Of a DNA stretch of 53,898 nt, positions 8,407 to 17,321 are shown piece after piece. Each line of letters opens with the position of its first letter. The stretch's first letter is position 1. The translations under genes were made by a program, and so were the position numbers. Below the pieces are notes generated by a model. The model saw nothing but the letters and a program-made list of their open reading frames with translations, did not search any database and was not told the DNA's origin. The DNA is from an uncultured Clostridia bacterium (lineage in GTDB: Bacteria > Bacillota > Clostridia > Peptostreptococcales > Anaerovoracaceae): positions 1 through 53,898 of the forward strand of contig CAKQOW010000009.1 in NCBI GenBank assembly GCA_934256595.1, read 5' to 3'.

Positions 8407-8441
8407 GAAGTGGTTGTCGCAAAATTTGCGATAGCCGCTTC
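8407..8441. repeat. Long perfect-length imperfect hairpin (17-bp arms, 1-base centre)
   Basis: The left arm GAAGTGGTTGTCGCAAA (8407-8423) can pair base for base, with three G-T wobbles, with the right arm at 8425-8441. The outer arm sequence recurs a third time as CCACTTC just after it (about 8445-8451), so two pairings compete. No T-tract follows. It lies in the 434-base gene-free stretch 8238-8671. It may be a small RNA, a mobile hairpin element or a protein-binding site. Confidence 0.5.
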
Positions 8442-8603
8442 CCCCACTTCCTTAAGATAAATACATAGATCAAAATTCTGACACAAGAACAACAGCACGC
8501 AAAAAATGCGTGTTGAGGGTGCTGGTTACCGCATCAGGTCACACTGCATATTGAGTCAAATATTCTATAATATATCTTAAAATTTCAACAATAGCCTGTC
8601 CCC

Positions 8604-8633
8604 TTGAAACTGCTGCCTGCGTGATGATATAAT
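8604..8633 (+). promoter_or_regulatory. Sigma-A promoter of the sodium symporter gene
   Basis: TTGAAA (8604-8609) and TATAAT (8628-8633) are 18 bases apart, about 40 bases before the start codon at 8672. Confidence 0.65.
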
Positions 8634-8671
8634 TGAATGCACATATTATATTTTCGGGAGGAAATAACCAA

Positions 8672-10042
8672 ATGGAAAGAGAAACCCTTAAATCCAGACT
8701 TGGATTTATTCTTTTATCCGCAGGCTGCGCCATAGGTATAGGCAACGTATGGAAATTCCCGTATATGGCAGGAGAAGGCGGCGGCGGTGCATTTGTACTT
8801 TTTTATTTCATATTCCTTATCATTTTAGGACTTCCTATTATGTGTATGGAATTTGCAGTAGGCAGGGCAAGCCAGAAAAGTCCGGTCAAAGCCTATCAGG
8901 CGCTTGAGAAACCGGGCAGCAAATGGCATATCCACGGATATTTCACACTCATAGGCTGTTATCTGCTTATGATGTTTTATACTACTGTTGCAGGCTGGAT
9001 GCTGCACTACTTCTATCTGACAGCTTCGGGCAAATTCGAGGGAGCAGACGCAGACTCTGTTTCCGGCGCTTTTTCGGAAATGCTTTCAAGTCCGGGAATT
9101 ATGACTTTCTGGATGGTACTTGTTGTTCTCATAGGCATCTTTGTCTGCATCAAAGGACTTCAGAGCGGTCTTGAGCGCATTACAAAGGTTATGATGATAG
9201 CGCTGCTGGCTATAATGGTTGTGTTAGCAGTAAACAGCTTTTTTATGCCGGGAGCCAAAGAGGGTTTAAGCTTCTATCTGCTTCCTGATTTTAATCGTAT
9301 GCAGGAACTCGGCATTATGAACACACTGGTAGGCGCAATGAACCAGGCATTTTTCACACTGAGTCTCGGTGTGGGCGCAATGGCTATTTTCGGAAGCTAT
9401 ATCGGCAAGGAACACTCACTGCTGGGAGAATCGGCAAGAGTTGTACTCCTTGATACTTTTGTTGCAATAACAGCAGGCCTTATAATATTCCCTGCCTGCT
9501 TTACATACAATGTAGACCAGACCTCAGGTCCAAGCCTTATATTCATAACTCTGCCAAACATTTTTGCAAATATGCACCTGGGCAGATTATGGGGAAGTCT
9601 TTTCTTCATCTTTATGTCATTTGCGGCGCTTTCAACAGTTCTCGCTGTTTTTGAAAACATCATATGCTGCGGTATGGAGCTTACAGGCTGCAGCAGAAAA
9701 AAGTCAGGCCTTGTAAACCTGATACTTATAACTGCGCTTTCACTGCCTTGCGTGCTCGGTTACAATCTGTGGAGCTGGAGCGGCTTTGAAATATTCGGAG
9801 GCGCGGTTCTTGATGTTGAAGATTTCCTTGTAAGCAATATATTCCTGCCTCTCGGCTCACTTGTGTATCTGCTTTTCTGTGTCACAAGATACGGCTGGGG
9901 CTGGAACAATTTCAAGACAGAGGCAAACACCGGCAAGGGACTCAAAATGCACGACTGGATGAAACCTTATCTCACATATATACTGCCGGCAATAGTTCTC
10001 TTTATATTCGTATTCGGCATTTATGACAAGTTTTTTGCATAA
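8672..10042 (+). CDS. Sodium-dependent amino acid symporter (NSS/SNF family)
   Basis: This 456-residue membrane protein belongs to the neurotransmitter:sodium symporter family, LeuT-like. Bacterial members take up amino acids, often tryptophan, tyrosine or branched-chain types, driven by sodium. The N-terminus SRLGFILLSAGCAIGIGNVWKFPYM is the hallmark of the unwound first helix and sodium site. GGGAFVLFYFIFLIILGLPI and the GVGAMAIFGSY segment are also typical. Eleven to twelve membrane helices are visible. The start at 8672 is chosen for the GGGAGG site 9 bases upstream; the open frame reaches back to 8633 without one. It is transcribed alone between its own promoter and a terminator at 10065. 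The substrate is not predictable by eye. Confidence 0.9.
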   Translation: MERETLKSRLGFILLSAGCAIGIGNVWKFPYMAGEGGGGAFVLFYFIFLIILGLPIMCMEFAVGRASQKSPVKAYQALEKPGSKWHIHGYFTLIGCYLLMMFYTTVAGWMLHYFYLTASGKFEGADADSVSGAFSEMLSSPGIMTFWMVLVVLIGIFVCIKGLQSGLERITKVMMIALLAIMVVLAVNSFFMPGAKEGLSFYLLPDFNRMQELGIMNTLVGAMNQAFFTLSLGVGAMAIFGSYIGKEHSLLGESARVVLLDTFVAITAGLIIFPACFTYNVDQTSGPSLIFITLPNIFANMHLGRLWGSLFFIFMSFAALSTVLAVFENIICCGMELTGCSRKKSGLVNLILITALSLPCVLGYNLWSWSGFEIFGGAVLDVEDFLVSNIFLPLGSLVYLLFCVTRYGWGWNNFKTEANTGKGLKMHDWMKPYLTYILPAIVLFIFVFGIYDKFFA

Positions 10043-10064
10043 CATATAACTGCATATGAACAAA

Positions 10065-10105
10065 GTGCAGAGGCGCTGCAATTACAGCTTCTCTGCACTT
10101 TTTAT
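10065..10105 (+). terminator. Rho-independent terminator after the symporter gene
   Basis: GTGCAGAG with CTCTGCAC forms the outer stem and is followed by TTTTT. It separates the symporter from the convergent VWA gene. Confidence 0.75.
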
Positions 10106-10117
10106 TTGTCCGTTTCA

Positions 10118-11311
10118 TCAGCCCCGAAGCAGTCTGTACATACCGTCTTTAAGGCCGTCTATAGACAGTCTGAACATGGGAAATACTTTCTCGATTTCAA
10201 CAAACGACTCCGGCATCCACGCTGTGTTTTCCTCTCTTTCCTGAGGGTGAAGCCATATGGAGTGCTTATATCTCTCCCTGAACTTTTTAAACCACGTTAT
10301 CCCGTCATTGCTCTCTGTCGCAGACCAGCTGCTCTGTGAACCGTCCATAAGCTCGTGCATTGCCATATCTGCATCGCCTACAAAGATAACCTTGTATTCC
10401 CTTGAAATATTTCTTATAACCCGGTCGGTTTTCACAGTTTCCGCAGGATTGACAGATGGGTCCTTATACAGCTTATCCTCAAGACAGTTATGGAAATAGT
10501 AGATTTTCAGATCCGAAAACGTATTAGCCTTATTAAGCGACTGAAACAGCAGGCTGCACAGCTGCTCGTATGGCTTCATGGACCCGCCGGAATCAATAAG
10601 CACCATAAGCTTAAGTCTGTTTTTTCTCGGAGGCTGCATTTTAATGTCAAGAATACCGGCCTGCCTACATGTACCGTCAACAGTCCCCCGTATATCCAGT
10701 TCCTCTTCACTGCTGTCAAGCTTTCGTGACAATTCTCTAAGCAATCTGAACGCCATCTGAAACTGCCTTGACTCGATTGTGCAGTCTGTACGCCAGTCTC
10801 GAAATCTCCTGTCGCCCCGCGCGTGTACTATGCTTTTGCCGCCTGCGCCCTGCATCATCGCGCCGTTTCCGCTTCCCGGCCCTGCGCCCTGCCCTGCGGA
10901 ATTAACCCTGCTCATAATCTCTCCTGCGCCAAAGAGCTGAATTTCGCTGTTTTCATCATCATACACCGCAAGCAGTTCATCAACTCTGTCTGAAACAAAA
11001 TTTACATCAAGCCTGTTTTTCTGTATATATCCCGCCAGTTCATTCTTTACAAGCTCCGGCTGCTCCTTAATCATTAATATTTCCTCTTTAAGCGCATCTG
11101 AACCTATATTTCTGAAATACTGATAAAACAGCTCATCATATTTATCCAGATCGCTTTCGGTTTTGACAAGGAGCGTTCTGCTCAATATATAGAAGCCTCT
11201 GAAAGATTGTCCGTGCAGACCCATACTCAGACCCTCTATAAGGGACAGCCAGTCGTGGAGAGATACTTTAATGCCGCCTTTGCGAAGAAAAATGAGAAAT
11301 CCCAGAAACAT
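10118..11311 (-). CDS. VWA domain protein (CoxE-like), partner of a MoxR ATPase
   Basis: This 397-residue soluble protein has a helical N-terminal part, a glycine-rich linker (about 137-158) and a von Willebrand factor A domain in the C-terminal half. The metal-binding MIDAS motif reads DSGGS at residues 240-244, so the first Ser of the usual DxSxS is Gly. This variation is common in CoxE-like proteins. MoxR/VWA pairs act as chaperone-like machines that insert cofactors or activate enzymes; the client here is unknown. The start ATG overlaps the stop of the ATPase gene by one base (TAATG), so the two are coupled. An alternative start downstream is possible because no strong ribosome site is seen. 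Confidence 0.82.
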   Translation of the reverse strand: MFLGFLIFLRKGGIKVSLHDWLSLIEGLSMGLHGQSFRGFYILSRTLLVKTESDLDKYDELFYQYFRNIGSDALKEEILMIKEQPELVKNELAGYIQKNRLDVNFVSDRVDELLAVYDDENSEIQLFGAGEIMSRVNSAGQGAGPGSGNGAMMQGAGGKSIVHARGDRRFRDWRTDCTIESRQFQMAFRLLRELSRKLDSSEEELDIRGTVDGTCRQAGILDIKMQPPRKNRLKLMVLIDSGGSMKPYEQLCSLLFQSLNKANTFSDLKIYYFHNCLEDKLYKDPSVNPAETVKTDRVIRNISREYKVIFVGDADMAMHELMDGSQSSWSATESNDGITWFKKFRERYKHSIWLHPQEREENTAWMPESFVEIEKVFPMFRLSIDGLKDGMYRLLRG

Positions 11312-12141
11312 TACCTGAGACCTCCTGTGCTTTTCTTTACGGTATCCATATCCTCGTCCTTTTTAATCAGGAAGCTGAGCAGCGGCAGGTCCTGTCTTAG
11401 TCTGCCTGTCTCTATACCGCTTAGTTTAAGCGCGCTTATCCAATCTAAAAGCTCGCTGGTTCCCGGCTTTTTCTTGAGCTCAAAATACTCGCGCACATAG
11501 AAAAACGCATCAAGCACCTGCTCTATAAGGTGAGCTTCGATGTCAGGATAATGAGCAAGAATTATATCTCTCATCAGTTTTTCATCGGGAAATTCAATAA
11601 AGTGAAATGCGCATCTGCGAAGAAACGCATCGGGCAGCTCTTTTTCGGCATTTGAGGTTATGATAACAATCGGCGGATTTTTGGCTTTAATTGTTTCGTC
11701 TGTTTCAGGTATATAGAATTCCATACGGTCAAGCTCCCACAGCAGGTCGTTTGGAAACTCCAGATCCGCCTTGTCTATCTCATCTATCAGCAGTACGCAC
11801 TGCTCCTCAGAAGTAAAGGCCTCTCCTATTTTACCGAGTTTAATATATCGCTTGATATCCTCTACGCCCTCATTTCCCAGTTCACTGTCATAGAGCCTGC
11901 GTACCACGTCATACTGATAAAGACCGTCGGAGGCTTTGGTGGTGGACTTGATACTCCAGATAATAAGTTTCCTGCCAAGCGCTTTTGCTATGGACTCTGC
12001 CAGCGCTGTCTTGCCTGTTCCCGGCTCTCCCTTTACAAGCAGCGGCTTGTTCATTTTTATGGCGATATTGGCCGTAAGCATCAGATCGTCATCTATTATA
12101 TAGTCATCGGTTCCTTTAAACTGATATATTGTTTCGTTCAT
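11311..12141 (-). CDS. MoxR-type AAA+ ATPase
   Basis: This 276-residue AAA+ ATPase of the MoxR family has Walker A GEPGTGKTALAE (from about residue 37), Walker B CVLLIDEID (about 115) and sensor-1 VIITSNAEKELPDAFLRRC, with its arginine finger region. It is expected to form a ring that works with the VWA protein encoded immediately downstream. The ATG at 12141 follows GAGGAGCAAGGA. A promoter-like TATAAT lies upstream at 12195-12190 (minus strand), together with a TGTGA palindrome at 12225-12239. No substrate enzyme is encoded nearby, since the next genes are unrelated in orientation or function. Confidence 0.88.
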   Translation of the reverse strand: MNETIYQFKGTDDYIIDDDLMLTANIAIKMNKPLLVKGEPGTGKTALAESIAKALGRKLIIWSIKSTTKASDGLYQYDVVRRLYDSELGNEGVEDIKRYIKLGKIGEAFTSEEQCVLLIDEIDKADLEFPNDLLWELDRMEFYIPETDETIKAKNPPIVIITSNAEKELPDAFLRRCAFHFIEFPDEKLMRDIILAHYPDIEAHLIEQVLDAFFYVREYFELKKKPGTSELLDWISALKLSGIETGRLRQDLPLLSFLIKKDEDMDTVKKSTGGLR

Positions 12142-12224
12142 ATTCCTTGCTCCTCAAGTTTATATTCTAATTATAGTTTTCAAAATAGAATTATACCATT
12201 TATTCGTCTGTTTGGCATCTGAAA

Positions 12225-12239
12225 CTGTGAAAATCACAG
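12225..12239. promoter_or_regulatory. Perfect TGTGA palindrome upstream of the MoxR promoter
   Basis: CTGTGA (12225-12230), AAA, TCACAG (12234-12239) form a perfect inverted repeat. It lies about 30 bases upstream of the candidate -10 (TATAAT, 12195-12190, minus strand) of the MoxR/VWA operon. It is a possible binding site for a CRP/FNR-like or Rex-like regulator, inferred only from symmetry. Confidence 0.4.
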
Positions 12240-12313
12240 CAACAGAAACGGGAATTTTAACTGCCTGAAAATCTGCGACAGTTCAGATAAATATATAGCT
12301 GTAACCGTCAGCA

Positions 12314-13195
12314 TTATGTCCTTTTCTTTTGCATCACAAAATCCCTGAAAGCAGCCGCAGCAGGCGATAAATAGGCATCGTTGCTCTGCACCATAAAAAA
12401 CTCACGTCTGTAGGGCGGATATTCAATCTCAAGAATTGATACATTAAGATCTGCAAGCATATTCATATACGGAACCACTGCAATTCCAAATCCGCCTGCC
12501 ACAAGTCCCGCAATAACCTGATCCTCCTCGGTTTCGCACGAAATCTGCGGCTTTGCCCCTATATTCTCAAAAAGAATGTCTATAACGTTTCGTATTCCCG
12601 AGCCTTTTGCAAAATATATCTGAGGATATGACAGGGTTTCCTCAAGACTCACAGCCTTGCGCTCTGCAAGAGGGTGTCCTTTTGGCACTATAACAACCAG
12701 CTTCTGTTCATGTACAGGGATTGCCGTCATATTCAGCTCCGGCTTTGGCGCAGAGCAGAAGACAAGATCAAAGGCTCTGTCTGAAAGTCCCTCAAGCAGA
12801 GGCTCTGTCCGCTCTGTATGGAATGTAAACTGAATGTTCTTTTCTGGGTTTTCTTTAATAAATTCCGCCGCAAGCCGCGGTATGAAATCAATTCCGAGAA
12901 CTCGCAGAAATCCAAGTCTTATCAGTCCCTCTCCTCTGGCGCTTCGTTTAAGGGAAGCAACGCCCTCATCAAGTGTGGCAAGAGTTCTTCTGGCCGTATC
13001 GAGAAATTCCTCACCAAACCTTGTCAGTACTGTGTTTCTGCCTTTCTTTTCAAACAGCTGCACGCCAAGTTCCGCTTCCATCTGACGCACGGCATGGCTT
13101 AGGCTGGGCTGTGAAATACACAAAACTTCCGCCGCTTTTGTATAATGCTGCAGCTCCGCAAGCTTAACAAAATATCTGAGATAGTCTAAATTCAT
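12314..13195 (-). CDS. LysR-type transcriptional regulator
   Basis: This 293-residue regulator has the canonical N-terminal winged HTH (MNLDYLRYFVKLAELQHYTK, then ALCISQPSLSHAVRQME in the family pattern) and a periplasmic-binding-protein-like effector domain from about residue 90. The start at 13195 is chosen because GGAGG lies 8 bases upstream; the open frame extends further to 13234 without a site. It is divergent from the YczE-like membrane gene at 13338. A symmetrical LysR-type box (13232-13248) lies in the shared intergenic region, so it probably controls itself and the two genes on the other side. The effector is unknown. Confidence 0.9.
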   Translation of the reverse strand: MNLDYLRYFVKLAELQHYTKAAEVLCISQPSLSHAVRQMEAELGVQLFEKKGRNTVLTRFGEEFLDTARRTLATLDEGVASLKRSARGEGLIRLGFLRVLGIDFIPRLAAEFIKENPEKNIQFTFHTERTEPLLEGLSDRAFDLVFCSAPKPELNMTAIPVHEQKLVVIVPKGHPLAERKAVSLEETLSYPQIYFAKGSGIRNVIDILFENIGAKPQISCETEEDQVIAGLVAGGFGIAVVPYMNMLADLNVSILEIEYPPYRREFFMVQSNDAYLSPAAAAFRDFVMQKKRT

Positions 13196-13231
13196 ACGAG
13201 GCTCCCTCCTTTTTTTCATTATACTACAATT

Positions 13232-13248
13232 CATAGATATAAACTATG
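13232..13248. promoter_or_regulatory. LysR-type operator
   Basis: CATAG-N7-CTATG is a perfect inverted repeat (CATAGATATAAACTATG) of the T-N11-A class bound by LysR proteins. It lies between the divergent regulator and membrane-protein genes, 37 bases from the regulator's start. Confidence 0.55.
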
Positions 13249-13337
13249 GTTTAATCAAAACTATCAATTTGTTTTTCACTTCTCCTTGTGATACAGTTAA
13301 ATCAGTTGCAGTAAGCAGCAGGAAAGGACTTTTATTT

Positions 13338-14039
13338 ATGAAACGCAAAGAAACATTGGACAGGCGGCCTGTAATTCCCGGAGAAGCCGCTCTTGGTATT
13401 GCCCTCGTTATAAATACGCTTGGTGTGATACTGATGCTCTACTCCGGCTCGGGAATTTCCGCTATTTCCAGTGTTCCATATGCTTTCTCCAGAGTTTTCC
13501 CTGTGTTCACACTGGGCACCTGGACATATCTGTTTCAGGGAGTGCTGGTGCTGAGCCTTATGATTATGAGACGCAGCTTCGTTCCCTCATATATGTTCAG
13601 CTTCGTTATAGGGTTCATATTCGGCAAGCTGCTGGATATACACTGCCTTTGGGTTAATGTGCTTCCGGACACGCTGCCCTGGCGCATATCATATTTTGTA
13701 ATAAGCTATGTACTGATATGCATAGGAATTGCGCTGTGCAACCGCTGCGGACTTCCCATCACTCCTACCGATCTGTTTCCGAGGGAGCTTACGGCAATCA
13801 CATCATTTCGCTATTCCAGAATAAAGATCGGCTTTGACGCTCTCTGCATTACGGCAACCGCCGCTATGACATATTTTGCGCTGGGTCATATCTCCGGACT
13901 TGGAATAGGCACAGTGCTTGCGGCTCTCACTATGGGAAAGGTTATTGACATATTCGGGACTCAAATGGACAGCAGATTTACATTCAGGGCATATCTGCCG
14001 GAGCGGGCAGAACGGCTGCTTAAATCTGCCGCCAGATAG
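13338..14039 (+). CDS. YczE/YitT-like membrane protein (DUF6198 type)
   Basis: This integral membrane protein of 233 residues has about five to six helices. Features shared with the YczE/YyaS group include the N-terminal LGIALVINTLGVILML helix, the GLPITPTDLFPREL loop and the SRIKIGFDALCI segment. Function of the family is uncertain; some members are annotated as integral membrane transport or lipid-related proteins. The start at 13338 follows GGAAAGGAC; an upstream in-frame ATG lacks a site. It is divergent from the LysR regulator and followed at 27 bases by a monooxygenase gene, probably as one operon under that regulator. Confidence 0.7.
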   Translation: MKRKETLDRRPVIPGEAALGIALVINTLGVILMLYSGSGISAISSVPYAFSRVFPVFTLGTWTYLFQGVLVLSLMIMRRSFVPSYMFSFVIGFIFGKLLDIHCLWVNVLPDTLPWRISYFVISYVLICIGIALCNRCGLPITPTDLFPRELTAITSFRYSRIKIGFDALCITATAAMTYFALGHISGLGIGTVLAALTMGKVIDIFGTQMDSRFTFRAYLPERAERLLKSAAR

Positions 14040-14066
14040 ACTATTTATTTTCAAGGAGGTTTGATT

Positions 14067-14357
14067 ATGAACACTTTGCTTTTACTGGTGACATACAAGA
14101 CCAGATCCAGTCTCAGAGAAGAATTTATAAATAAAATATATGCTTCGGATATTCTTGAAAAAATCCGTCAGGAGGACGGCTGTATTTCATATAACTATTA
14201 TCTTGACGCAGACAACCCTGATACAATACTGCTGGTCGAGGAATGGGTTTCCGAGGCATATCAGAAGAAGCACATGCAAACGCTCCACATGAAAGAGTTT
14301 ATGCCTGTTAAAGAATCCTATGTATCAGCTACAAAGGTACGAAAAATACAGCTTTAA
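14067..14357 (+). CDS. Antibiotic biosynthesis monooxygenase (ABM) domain protein
   Basis: This small cytoplasmic protein of 96 residues has the dimeric ferredoxin-like ABM/YgiN fold. Typical features are GCISYNYYLDADNPDTILLVEEW in the middle and the HMQTLHMKEF helix. Members act as putative quinol monooxygenases or as heme- or quinone-handling proteins. A perfect AAGGAGGT (14053-14060) lies 6 bases from the ATG at 14067, which decides the start over an in-frame TTG at 14061. It follows the YczE-like gene and ends before a strong bidirectional terminator. Confidence 0.82.
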   Translation: MNTLLLLVTYKTRSSLREEFINKIYASDILEKIRQEDGCISYNYYLDADNPDTILLVEEWVSEAYQKKHMQTLHMKEFMPVKESYVSATKVRKIQL

Positions 14358-14473
14358 ACTCAGGAAGCGGATTTCTACCGCCGTTTCCTGATATATATAG
14401 ATAAGATGGCTTCCGCCTGTGAAGATGCGGGAGCTGTCAGTATCCTCCCTTAACATTTGGTGAATTATATCAT

Positions 14474-14515
14474 AAAAAAACAGAGTCCTGCATCAGTTGC
14501 AAGACTCTGTTTTTC
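14474..14515. terminator. Bidirectional terminator between convergent operons
   Basis: CAGAGTC (14481-14487) pairs with GACTCTG (14503-14509), flanked by an A-run on the left and a T-run on the right, so it serves both the plus-strand monooxygenase operon and the minus-strand ABC importer operon. A second hairpin without a T-tract lies at 14361-14390. Confidence 0.8.
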
Positions 14516-14517
14516 AG

Positions 14518-15291
14518 TTAAAGCAGCATTCTGTCATTATCTATTTCAAATTTTTCCACGAGTTTTTCGACAGTCATTTCATCACGTTCCTGTCCGGAAA
14601 TATCCATAACTATCCTGCCCGCCTGCATCAGAATTGTTCTGTTGCCGTGTTCAAGGGCAGCTTTCATATTGTGGGTTATCATCATCGTACACATTCCGCC
14701 CTCACCTGCAAACTTATCTGTAAGCTCAAGGACTTTTTTTGCAGCAGACGGGTCGAGAGCCGCAGTGTGCTCATCTAAAAGCAGCAGCTTAGGCTTTGAA
14801 ATCACTGCCATAAACAGTGTAAGCGCCTGTCTCTGTCCGCCGGAAAGCAGTCTTGCTTTTTCTTTCATTCTGTCCTCAAGACCCATTCCCAGCATCGAAA
14901 GCTTCTCTCTGAAAAGTTCTCTGTCTGCCTTGTTGATCCCTGCCTGAAGTCCTCTGCTTCTTGTTTTGTTGTATGCAATAGACAGGTTCTCCTCAATGGT
15001 CATGTCAAAAGCCGTACCTTTCAGCGGATCCTGAAAAACACGCCCTATATATCTGGCTCTCTTTTGTTCAGGCATCCTTGAAAGTTCTATACCGTCAAGT
15101 ACAATACTGCCGCTGTCTGAAGGAAACACTCCTGCAATGGAGTTCATAAGAGTGGATTTGCCTGCTCCGTTACTGCCTATTATTGTAATGAAGTCCCCCT
15201 CTCTGCCGTGAAAGTCGATGCCGTCAAGGGCTCTAAGCTCATTTATTGTACCTTTTCCAAAGGTTTTCACAAGGTTTTCTATTTTAAGCAT
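14518..15291 (-). CDS. ABC importer ATPase (TrpZ-like)
   Basis: This is the nucleotide-binding subunit of the importer encoded with the two genes upstream. Walker A reads GSNGAGKST, the signature is LSGGQRQAL and Walker B is LLLLDEHTAALD. The start at 15291 (MLKIENLVKTFG) follows AGGGGG; an earlier in-frame ATG at 15339 lies well inside the permease gene. It overlaps the permease end by 8 bases, indicating coupling. By position behind a UGG T-box the system is inferred to import tryptophan or a precursor, like the streptococcal TrpXYZ type. The gene symbol is left blank because the substrate is unproven. Confidence 0.85.
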   Translation of the reverse strand: MLKIENLVKTFGKGTINELRALDGIDFHGREGDFITIIGSNGAGKSTLMNSIAGVFPSDSGSIVLDGIELSRMPEQKRARYIGRVFQDPLKGTAFDMTIEENLSIAYNKTRSRGLQAGINKADRELFREKLSMLGMGLEDRMKEKARLLSGGQRQALTLFMAVISKPKLLLLDEHTAALDPSAAKKVLELTDKFAGEGGMCTMMITHNMKAALEHGNRTILMQAGRIVMDISGQERDEMTVEKLVEKFEIDNDRMLL

Positions 15292-16216
15292 TTTTTCTGC
15301 CCCCTTTATCCTTTTTTCGCAGCAGGGAGAAGTTTTCACCCAGAAGTCCCATAGAAAGCGCTATGGTAACGATTATCGCCGATACCAGCTTCAGATCTGT
15401 CGGAGGCATACCTATGTAAAGGGCTATTGCAATTACCATTCTGTAAAGCACCGCGCCCAACGCCACCGCAATAAGTCTTCTGATAAGGCTGCGGGTTCCG
15501 AATATAACCTCGCCGATGATTACCGACGCCAAGCCTATAACGACCATTCCGACACCCATACCGACATCTGAATATCCCTGATACTGCGCCAGCATGCCGC
15601 CTGCAAGACCCACAAGACCGTTTGATACTGCAAGTCCCAGAAGCTTCATATTGTCGCTGCTGATGCCGTAGGCTCTGACCATTTCCTCGTTGTCGCCTGT
15701 GGCGCGAAGCGCAAATCCCTTGCGCGTATTTAAAAATCCGTACATGAGAGCAATTATAACGGCTGCTATGACCGCCCCTATAATTATTGAGCTGTATTCA
15801 AAGCCGCCGAACAAATCGCCTGCTTTTCGGTATATGGTAGGCACGTTGTTGAGATTAACATTGGCCTTGCCCTGTATTCTCAGATTAATAGAGTAAATTC
15901 CCAGCATTACAAGTATACCTGCAAGCAAAGGCTGTATTTTGAGCTTGGTATTAAGCAGAGCCGTAACAGCTCCCGCCCCCATACCGAGAACAAATGAAGC
16001 TGCAAGCGCCAGTATGCACATAACAACCTGCATATGCGGGCTCATATCGGCCGCAGCGCTGCACATTACTGCTGATATAGCTGCTCCCGTAACGATACTT
16101 CCGTCAACCGTAAGGTCTGGTGTGTTAAGTGTTCTGAATGATAAAAATACTCCAAGGGCCAATATTGAATATATCAGCCCTAGTTCCAATGATTCCAATA
16201 AGATAATGATTAGCAT
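15284..16216 (-). CDS. ABC importer permease (TrpY-like)
   Basis: This 310-residue membrane subunit belongs to the permease family shared with branched-chain amino acid and BMP-type importers. It has about eight to nine helices, including GLIYSILALGVFLSFRTLNTPDLTVDGS at the start (family-typical) and GLAGGMLAQYQGYSDVGMGVG. It lies 12 bases downstream of the binding protein and overlaps the ATPase gene, forming a three-gene operon. Permeases of this subgroup are usually encoded with a DUF534/TrpX-like binding protein, as here. Confidence 0.85.
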   Translation of the reverse strand: MLIIILLESLELGLIYSILALGVFLSFRTLNTPDLTVDGSIVTGAAISAVMCSAAADMSPHMQVVMCILALAASFVLGMGAGAVTALLNTKLKIQPLLAGILVMLGIYSINLRIQGKANVNLNNVPTIYRKAGDLFGGFEYSSIIIGAVIAAVIIALMYGFLNTRKGFALRATGDNEEMVRAYGISSDNMKLLGLAVSNGLVGLAGGMLAQYQGYSDVGMGVGMVVIGLASVIIGEVIFGTRSLIRRLIAVALGAVLYRMVIAIALYIGMPPTDLKLVSAIIVTIALSMGLLGENFSLLRKKDKGGRKNA

Positions 16217-16228
16217 TTGTACTGTCCT

Positions 16229-17230
16229 TTATAAATCCTCTTTTGCAAGATCTGTTGCTTTACTTAATACTGATTCAGGAATTTCAATTCCGAGAGCAGC
16301 CGCTGTATCGCTGTTGATGAATATGCTTGTTTCGTCCATTGTTCTTACAGGCATTGTTGCTGTGTCAGCACCGCTTAGAACTTCAACAACCATATTTGCT
16401 GTCTGCTGTCCGAGGTATTCATAGTCAACACCTGATGTTGCAAATGCTCCGTCCTTTACCATTGAGTCTGCGCCTGCATAAAACGGTATCTTTGCCTTTG
16501 TGAATACTTCATTTGCAGTAGCTATTGATGTTGCAACGGTATTGTCTGTAGGTGAGAATACTATGTCGCATTTCTTTGCAAGGCTCTGCGCCGCTGTCTG
16601 AATCTCGTTGCCGCTTGTGATAGCTGTTTCGATTACTTCAAAGCCGTTGGCATCTGCATATTCTTTAAGTTTTTCAACTGTTGCAACTGAGTTTGTTTCA
16701 CTTGAGTTGTAAAGCGCGCCTATAGTCTTAAATCCCGGTGTCAGTTCTTTGGCAAGCTCTATTATCTGATCCACGTCAATTGCATCTGATGTTCCTGTAA
16801 TATTTCCTCCCGGATTTTCAAGGTCTGAAACAACCTCTGCCGCTACAGGGTCAGTAACTGCTGAGAATATGATCGGAATGTCTGTTGTTTCGCCCATTGC
16901 AACCTGCGCTGCAGGAGTTGTTATTGCCACAATCACATCAACCTGGTCTGCAACAAAGCCCTGACATATAGTCTTGAGGTTTGACTGCTCGCCCTGTGCA
17001 TTCTGATAATCTATTGTTATATTTTCGCCGTCCACATAACCCTCTGCTTCAAGCTCTGCTATGATTGACTCTCTAATCTGGTCTAAAGAGGTGTGCTCCA
17101 TAAGCTGCACAAGACCGATTTTGAAAGTTTCACCGTCTCCCGATGAGCTGCTCTGCTGTCCGCAGCCTGTAAACATTGCTGTTATCACCATAAGTGCTAT
17201 AAGGGTAATTGCCATCAGTTTCTTTTTCAT
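16229..17230 (-). CDS. ABC substrate-binding lipoprotein (TrpX/DUF534-like)
   Basis: This is a 333-residue extracellular binding lipoprotein. A lysine-rich signal peptide ends in a lipobox (FTGC, Cys at about residue 22), followed by a serine-rich linker. The mature part is the ABC_sub_bind/DUF534 type with FKIGLVQLMEHTSLDQIRE near its N-terminus and the GTSDAIDVDQIIEL hinge region. It is the first gene of the importer operon and is controlled by the T-box at 17322-17600. With a UGG specifier the expected ligand is tryptophan or a related indole compound; this is inference from the leader. Confidence 0.88.
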   Translation of the reverse strand: MKKKLMAITLIALMVITAMFTGCGQQSSSSGDGETFKIGLVQLMEHTSLDQIRESIIAELEAEGYVDGENITIDYQNAQGEQSNLKTICQGFVADQVDVIVAITTPAAQVAMGETTDIPIIFSAVTDPVAAEVVSDLENPGGNITGTSDAIDVDQIIELAKELTPGFKTIGALYNSSETNSVATVEKLKEYADANGFEVIETAITSGNEIQTAAQSLAKKCDIVFSPTDNTVATSIATANEVFTKAKIPFYAGADSMVKDGAFATSGVDYEYLGQQTANMVVEVLSGADTATMPVRTMDETSIFINSDTAAALGIEIPESVLSKATDLAKEDL

Positions 17231-17321
17231 TTGTTTTGTTGTCCTGTATCTTCTCGTACAGAACTCTCCTTTCTTTTTGTTTGTCTAAGATGTCAGGAGT
17301 CTCTGCAAACTGTCGCAGGCT

